A DNA stretch of 64,000 bases, taken from contig JAXDNY010000058.1 in NCBI GenBank assembly GCA_034669145.1, positions 5,719 through 69,718 on the forward strand. The letters are read 5' to 3'. Under the pieces are notes generated by a model that was not told where the DNA came from, ran no database searches, and worked only from the letters and a program-made list of their open reading frames with translations. The position numbers and the translations under genes were made by a program. This document shows positions 59,468 through 64,000 of the stretch, piece after piece. Origin of the DNA: PALSA-894 sp034669145 (GTDB taxonomy: Bacteria > Pseudomonadota > Alphaproteobacteria > Rhizobiales > Xanthobacteraceae). How positions within the stretch are numbered: position 1 is the first letter of the stretch; the number at the start of each line of letters is the position of its first letter.

Positions 59468-60339
59468 ATGCGCCTCGCCAGTCTCGGATCGAGCCGATCG
59501 CGCAGGCCGTCCCCGAGCATGTTGACCGCGAGCACGGTCACGGCGAGGAATGCGCCGGGAATCAGAATGCTCCAGGGCGCGATCTGGAAAAACGTGCGGC
59601 CTTGCGCCACGATATTCCCCCAACTCGGGATTTCAGGCGGCACGCCTGCGCCCAAGAAGGAAAGCCCAGCCTCAATCAGCATTGCGGAGGCGCACACATA
59701 GGTTGCCTGCACGATCAGCGGCGCCAATGTGTTCGGCAGGATATGGCGCGCGAGCAGCTTGGTGTTGCGAGTCCCACCGGCGATTGCACTCTCAACATAA
59801 GGCTGGCTGCGGATCGAGAGCACGACAGAGCGCACCACCCGCACGATACGCGGCACTTCGGGGATCACAATTGCAACGATCACGATGCCCAGTCCGGGGC
59901 GCGTCAGCGTGATCAACGCGATCGCGAGCAGGATCGTGGGGATCGCCATGATCCCGTCCATGACGCGCATGATGACGCCGTCGATTCGCCTGAAATAACC
60001 GCAGACAAGTCCGACGCAGAGCCCAATCAGGCTCGCGAGCGTGGCAACCGAAAGTCCGACGATCAGCGAGACGCGGGCACCATGAATTGTTCGCGAAAAG
60101 ATATCGCGGCCGAATTGGTCGGTGCCAAACCAGAACCGCTCTGACGGCGGACGAAGGCGATTGATCGGAGCCTGCCGAAATGGATCCGCGACAAGCCAGG
60201 GTCCCACAATCGCAATTGCGGCCAAAATTGCCAGCAGAACGGCGCCGACGAAGATCGTCGGGTTACGGCGGATCGCAGTGGCGGCATACGTCAGCGGCGA
60301 CGATGTAAGAGGTACTTCCGCGGCGGTTGCGTGCGTCAC
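59464..60339 (-). CDS. Peptide/opine ABC importer permease, OppC/DppC type
   Basis: A 291-residue membrane protein with family blocks FWFGTDQFGRDIFSRTIHGARVSL near residue 68 and the coupling loop YVESAIAGGTRNTKLLARHILPNTLAPLIV near 185. GTG at 60337-60339 is the probable start, 4 bases after the OppB stop. The family transports oligopeptides, dipeptides, nickel or opines. Confidence 0.95.
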   Translation of the reverse strand: MTHATAAEVPLTSSPLTYAATAIRRNPTIFVGAVLLAILAAIAIVGPWLVADPFRQAPINRLRPPSERFWFGTDQFGRDIFSRTIHGARVSLIVGLSVATLASLIGLCVGLVCGYFRRIDGVIMRVMDGIMAIPTILLAIALITLTRPGLGIVIVAIVIPEVPRIVRVVRSVVLSIRSQPYVESAIAGGTRNTKLLARHILPNTLAPLIVQATYVCASAMLIEAGLSFLGAGVPPEIPSWGNIVAQGRTFFQIAPWSILIPGAFLAVTVLAVNMLGDGLRDRLDPRLARRM

Positions 60340-60343
60340 GGCT

Positions 60344-61285
60344 TCAATACCGGATACGGGGATCGAGGAAGACGTACGAGATGTCGATGAGCAGATTCAC
60401 CAGCACTTTGACGGCTGCGAACACGATGATGAGGCCCTGCACGATCGGGTAGTCGCGTTTCAGGACTGCGTCGACCGTAAGCCGCCCGAGACCCGGAATA
60501 TTGAACACCGTCTCGGTGATCACCACGCCCGAAATCAGCAGCGCGATTCCGATCCCGATGACCGTTACGATCGGAACAGACGCGTTCTTCAGCGCATGCA
60601 GCAGCAGCACGCGGTTGGTCGTCAGGCCCTTGGAGGTCGCGGTGCGGATGTAGTCCTCCGCCAGCACCTCGAGCATCGAGGCTCGCGTGACGCGGGCGAT
60701 GAGCGCCATATAGGTGATGCCGAGCGCGACCGACGGCAGGATCAGGCTTTCCATCCAGGGCCAAAGCCCCTCGCGGATCGGCGCGTAGCCCTGAACCGGC
60801 AGCCAGCCGAGTTTGACCGCGAAGATATAAATGAGCACGTAGCCGACCAGAAATACCGGAATCGCAAAGCCCAGCACGGCAAACAACATCACCAGGCGAT
60901 CGACAAACCCGCGTGCCTTCCAGGCGGCCAGAACGCCGAGCGGGATGGCGAGGCACAACGCCACAGCCAAGGTCGCGAGCATGAGCGACAGGGTCGGCTC
61001 AATACGTTGCGCGATGAGCCGGCTGACCGGCAGGTTCGAAAAAATCGAGGTACCGAAGTCCCCCTGCAGCATTCCGCCGAGCCAGACGACGAACTGCTCG
61101 AAAATCGGCCGGTCGAGGCCGAGCTGCGTGCGGACGGCGGAGATCTGCGCCGCCGTCGCATCCTCGCCGGCGATGATTGCCGCGGGATCGCCCGGAGCGA
61201 GCCGCAACAGGAAGAACACGAAAATCGCCACCACCACCATGACGGGGATGGTCGCAAGCAGCCGGCGCAGAATGTAGGCGGTCAT
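60344..61285 (-). CDS. Peptide/opine ABC importer permease, OppB/DppB type
   Basis: A 313-residue membrane protein starting MTAYILRRLLATIPVMVVV, with the family blocks FLLRLAPGDPAAIIAGEDAT and the coupling loop DYIRTATSKGLTTNRVLLLHALKNASVPIV near residue 200. A TTG two codons upstream is an alternative start. It lies 44 bases after the binding-protein gene. Confidence 0.94.
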   Translation of the reverse strand: MTAYILRRLLATIPVMVVVAIFVFFLLRLAPGDPAAIIAGEDATAAQISAVRTQLGLDRPIFEQFVVWLGGMLQGDFGTSIFSNLPVSRLIAQRIEPTLSLMLATLAVALCLAIPLGVLAAWKARGFVDRLVMLFAVLGFAIPVFLVGYVLIYIFAVKLGWLPVQGYAPIREGLWPWMESLILPSVALGITYMALIARVTRASMLEVLAEDYIRTATSKGLTTNRVLLLHALKNASVPIVTVIGIGIALLISGVVITETVFNIPGLGRLTVDAVLKRDYPIVQGLIIVFAAVKVLVNLLIDISYVFLDPRIRY

Positions 61286-61329
61286 TGCCAACGCAAGGTA
61301 TCAGCCGGATGTCGGCGACGGCTAGCCCA

Positions 61330-62937
61330 CTACTTCTTGGTGATATTCCAGAGCACGACCAGACCGGTGTTCGGCACAATTCCTTCGATGCGGTCGGCGC
61401 GATAGGCGTAAGGCGAATCCCATTGTCCGAACGGAATATAGGGGACCTGCTCAATCGCCCGCGCCTGCAGGTCGCGCGCAATCTGCTTCTTTTCAGCGTC
61501 GGTCTGCGCGAACGCATAGGCGGTGCGCAGTTCCTCGATCTTCGCGTCGCACGGCCAGCCGAACAGGCCCTTGTCGCAGGCCGCGCCGATCCAGGGGTGC
61601 AGCACCGGATTGCTCGCCCCAACCGTACCCATTGTGGAGACGAAGATGTTCCATCCGCCCTGAGCCGGGGGCTCCTTCTTCGCTCTGCGCGAGACGACCG
61701 AGCCCCAATCCATCGACTGGACGTCGAGATTGAGTCCGGCCTCGCGCATCGCCTGGATCAGCACCTGCGTGGCCGGCGTAATCGTGTTGTGATCGGTTGC
61801 GGCGAGAACCGTGATCGGCTCGCCGTTGTAGCCAGCCTCCCGCATCAGCTGGAGCGCCTTCTTCGGATTGAAGTCGTTCAGCATTGCGCTGCCGGCATCG
61901 CTCGCAAGCGGCGTGCCGCACGTAATCATGCCGTGACACACTTTATAATATTCAGGATTGCCGATGATCGCGCGCAGGAAGTCTTCCTGATTGATCAGGC
62001 GGTACATCGCCTGCCGCGCCTTCACGTTGTTGAACGGCGGATGGAGATGATTGAGCCGGATGAACCCCGCGTTGGTGCCGAATTCGCCGGTTTTCATCAG
62101 CTTGACGCCGCGCGACTTCTCCAAAATCGGCAGGAAATCGATGTTCGGGTTTTCCCAGAAATCAATCTCGCCGTTGACGAGCGCGGACATCGCGGTCTGC
62201 GGGTCCGAAATCCAGACCAGCTCGATGCGATCGACGCCAGCGAATTTCGAGCCCGCGAAGAACGAAGCGCGCTCATTGCCGGGCCGCGGTACGTAGTCGG
62301 GATTCTTCAGATAGACCGTCTTGCTGCCGGGAACCCACTCGTCCTTGGAGAATTTGAACGGCCCCGATCCGACCGCTTCCTTGATCTGCTGCTGCGGATC
62401 GGTTTGCGCATCCTTCTCGCGCATGATGACTGCAACGGACGTTCCGCTTTTTCCCAGCGCTTCGAGCACCATGCCGAATGGCTTGTTGAGGATCATGCGG
62501 AATGTCTTCTCGTCGGCCGGCTCCAAACGGTCGACGAAGGAGAACAGACGCTGGCCCACGTTGTCCCGCGCGGCCCAGCGCTTAAGCGAAGCGATCACAT
62601 CTTTCGTGGTAACCGGCGAGCCATCGTGGAATTTCAATCCGTCGCGCAGCGTGAACGTATAGACGAGCTTATCCTCGCTGATGTCGTACTTGCCGACCAT
62701 CTGCGGCTGAGGGTTGAGCTTCTCGTCATTGCCGAACAACGTGTCGTAGACGATCATCCCGTGGATGCCGGCAATAGTTTGCGTGGTCCAGATCGGATCG
62801 AGCGTGCGCACGTCGGCATGCAGAACGGCACGCAGCACCTTCTGTTGCGCGTGGACCGCCGTGGTAACCATCGAAGCGAGGGCGATCGCAAACCCGGTTC
62901 GGGCGCATAGAAACGAAGCCCGTCTCCACAAGCTCAT
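61330..62937 (-). CDS. Peptide/opine ABC importer substrate-binding protein, OppA/DppA type
   Basis: A 535-residue SBP_bac_5 protein with a Sec signal peptide (cleavage near residue 31, after AVHAQ). Family blocks include VLRAVLHADVRTLDPIWTTQ, LVYTFTLRDGLKFHDGSPVT and GSGPFKFSKDEWVPGSKTVYLKN. GGAGA lies upstream of the ATG at 62935-62937. It leads the OppABCDF operon. It may carry a peptide or a conjugate processed by the neighbouring gamma-glutamyltransferase-like enzyme; this is a guess from position. Confidence 0.93.
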   Translation of the reverse strand: MSLWRRASFLCARTGFAIALASMVTTAVHAQQKVLRAVLHADVRTLDPIWTTQTIAGIHGMIVYDTLFGNDEKLNPQPQMVGKYDISEDKLVYTFTLRDGLKFHDGSPVTTKDVIASLKRWAARDNVGQRLFSFVDRLEPADEKTFRMILNKPFGMVLEALGKSGTSVAVIMREKDAQTDPQQQIKEAVGSGPFKFSKDEWVPGSKTVYLKNPDYVPRPGNERASFFAGSKFAGVDRIELVWISDPQTAMSALVNGEIDFWENPNIDFLPILEKSRGVKLMKTGEFGTNAGFIRLNHLHPPFNNVKARQAMYRLINQEDFLRAIIGNPEYYKVCHGMITCGTPLASDAGSAMLNDFNPKKALQLMREAGYNGEPITVLAATDHNTITPATQVLIQAMREAGLNLDVQSMDWGSVVSRRAKKEPPAQGGWNIFVSTMGTVGASNPVLHPWIGAACDKGLFGWPCDAKIEELRTAYAFAQTDAEKKQIARDLQARAIEQVPYIPFGQWDSPYAYRADRIEGIVPNTGLVVLWNITKK

Positions 62938-63111
62938 CGTTCTGTCTCCACGAATGGCCGTCGGTGTCCGAAATCGCCTCAAGTATGCAAGCGGGCGGGC
63001 AAGCGCACAATATGCCCGAATCTTCGCGATCACTCATCATCGACGCAAGATGTCAGGCTCAGAAAGCGAACTTGCATGTGCGTTTGCCGGAGGCTGCATT
63101 CCATCGCTGCG

Positions 63112-64000
63112 TCACGGGACGGATTCGCGCCCCGCGAACCACAGCTTCGGATCGGCCGCGCGCACGCGTGCTTCCGGGAGGCCAAGTTCGCGCCGAACGA
63201 TATTGGTGCCCTCGACCAGCGCCACGCATTTATAGAACGCGATCCGCCGCGACAGGCCCTCGCGGCCGAAGCCGCAATCGGTCGAGATGATGAGTTGCTC
63301 CTTCGGGATGAACTCCAGCGCCTTGCGGATCAGCGCGGCGACTTTCTCCGCCGGCTCGACCACGGTGTCGCAATGATTGACCACGCCGATCGCAATCTTC
63401 TTGTCGGTCTTGATGTGCTTGAACAGCGGCAGGTCCTTGCCGTCTGAACTCGCGCATTCGATGGTCAGCACATCCCCGTTGAGCTGCAAGAGATGCGGCA
63501 GCGCGCGCTCGTAGCTCGGCACGTTGTAGTGAACGCGCTGCTGGTTCGGATTGCCCCAGCAGGTATGCACCCAGATCTCGGCGTTGACGCCCTTGAGCTG
63601 ACGATTGAACGCGTCGGTGAGAAACTGGAGATCGGTGTCCGTGCACTCTTTCTGCTGCGCACGCATGTGGTGCGGCGGCTCTTCCACCTGGATCAGCGGG
63701 CAGCCGGCAGCGGCCATGTCGCGCAGCTCCGCGTTCATGATGTCGCAGAGGTCGAGCATCATCTCCTGATCGTTCTTGTAGAATGCGTTCCACAGCATTC
63801 CCGCCATCGAGGGCGCGCAGATCGCGCCGAACTTTACCGGCCGGTCGGTCATGCGCTGCGCGACCTGCCAGATCGCAGCATATTCGAGCGGACCGCGCGT
63901 GAGCTTCTCGCCGACCACGCCCGGCTGGTAGGCCTCCTGCACCTCCCAGAGAATCTTTCCCGGCCGCAGGCCGTGACGCGACATCCATCCGCGCGACGTA
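63112..64000 (-). CDS. MetE-like (cobalamin-independent methionine synthase C-terminal family) protein, 5' end cut by window
   Basis: The frame is open to base 64000, so 296 codons of the C-terminal part are visible. It has the MetE zinc-site layout: HTCWGN (His and Cys), a Glu in TIECASSDG, and STDCGFGREGLSRR near the end (third ligand Cys). The related block EWP-like LEYAAIWQVAQ and the ending EARVRAADPKLWFAGR differ from true MetE. The annotated relatives are 5-methyltetrahydropteroyltriglutamate-homocysteine methyltransferase-like proteins of about 370 residues. Whether a MetE N-terminal half exists cannot be seen. It is encoded upstream of the Opp operon with a 174-base gap. Confidence 0.85.
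   Translation of the reverse strand, partial: TSRGWMSRHGLRPGKILWEVQEAYQPGVVGEKLTRGPLEYAAIWQVAQRMTDRPVKFGAICAPSMAGMLWNAFYKNDQEMMLDLCDIMNAELRDMAAAGCPLIQVEEPPHHMRAQQKECTDTDLQFLTDAFNRQLKGVNAEIWVHTCWGNPNQQRVHYNVPSYERALPHLLQLNGDVLTIECASSDGKDLPLFKHIKTDKKIAIGVVNHCDTVVEPAEKVAALIRKALEFIPKEQLIISTDCGFGREGLSRRIAFYKCVALVEGTNIVRRELGLPEARVRAADPKLWFAGRESVP

Noticed and set aside
60122..61405. Plus-strand open frame of 427 codons
   Set aside because: It lies opposite oppC and oppB, and its charged low-complexity product matches a shadow of membrane-protein codons.
61285..62910. Plus-strand open frame of 541 codons
   Set aside because: Antisense to the OppA-type binding protein, which has a signal peptide and family motifs.
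1..64000. CRISPR arrays, tRNA, rRNA, insertion sequences, integrases
   Set aside because: Looked for regular repeats, tRNA-like cloverleaf ends and transposase motifs by eye; none was found.

Overview
The window is high-GC DNA with tightly packed operons. Start/stop overlaps (ATGA, GTGA) are frequent, GTG and TTG starts are common, and exported proteins carry Tat signals. The mix of families fits an alphaproteobacterium, most likely a Bradyrhizobium/Rhodopseudomonas-like member of the Hyphomicrobiales. It includes CIO-type cytochrome bd, an Fdh3-type formate dehydrogenase with its small TAT partner, many LivFGHM, TauABC and Opp importers, and CaiB and crotonase enzymes. This assignment is inference; the window holds no rRNA, tRNA or other phylogenetic marker. 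I saw no CRISPR array, integrase, transposase or tRNA, and no recognisable transcriptional regulator in 64 kb.

Region 1 (1-14575, all minus strand) is respiratory and redox. Read in the direction of transcription it holds a 3-hydroxyisobutyrate-dehydrogenase-like enzyme, an aldo/keto reductase and a secreted multicopper oxidase. Next comes formate dehydrogenase (TAT-target peptide, alpha, beta, gamma), cytochrome bd oxidase (cydA, cydB) and a small secreted protein. A DUF1614 membrane protein, a Tat-exported bicupin oxalate decarboxylase and a DUF486 membrane protein cut by the window edge close the run. The order suggests a pathway: oxalate is decarboxylated to formate, formate is oxidised into the quinone pool, and quinol is oxidised by the bd oxidase.

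Region 2 (14576-16034) holds two tandem paralogous small secreted proteins with terminator-like hairpins, followed by about 420 bases with no convincing gene.

Region 3 (16035-22343, plus) is one tight operon. It encodes an NMT1/TauA-type ABC importer, an FAD oxidoreductase, a CaiB-type CoA transferase, an enoyl-CoA hydratase and a 7Fe ferredoxin. It looks like a pathway that takes up a carboxylate and processes it as a CoA ester.

Region 4 (22362-31682, minus) holds two complete branched-chain-amino-acid-type importers with different gene orders. The C-terminal remnant of an ALDH7 aldehyde dehydrogenase lies between them.

Region 5 (31812-38831) holds a Rossmann protein, then a three-subunit HcnABC/opine-oxidase-like dehydrogenase. 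The C-like subunit lies on one side of a broken Asp/Glu racemase gene and the A- and B-like subunits lie on the other. A crotonase and an AMP-forming acyl-CoA ligase follow.

Region 6 (38846-49060) is two divergent TauABC-type systems. The minus operon carries an importer with a cysteine hydrolase, a cytosine-deaminase-like amidohydrolase and a Gfo/Idh/MocA oxidoreductase. The plus operon carries a cysteine-dioxygenase-like cupin and an importer with two different permeases.

Region 7 (49057-64000) holds a PotABCD-type importer with a RraA-like protein and an atypical SDR (minus). A gamma-glutamyltransferase-like protein and a D-2-hydroxyacid dehydrogenase follow (plus). Last are an OppABCDF importer and a MetE-like protein cut by the window edge (minus).

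In total about 29 genes encode seven ABC importers, so this is a nutrient-scavenging catabolic island.
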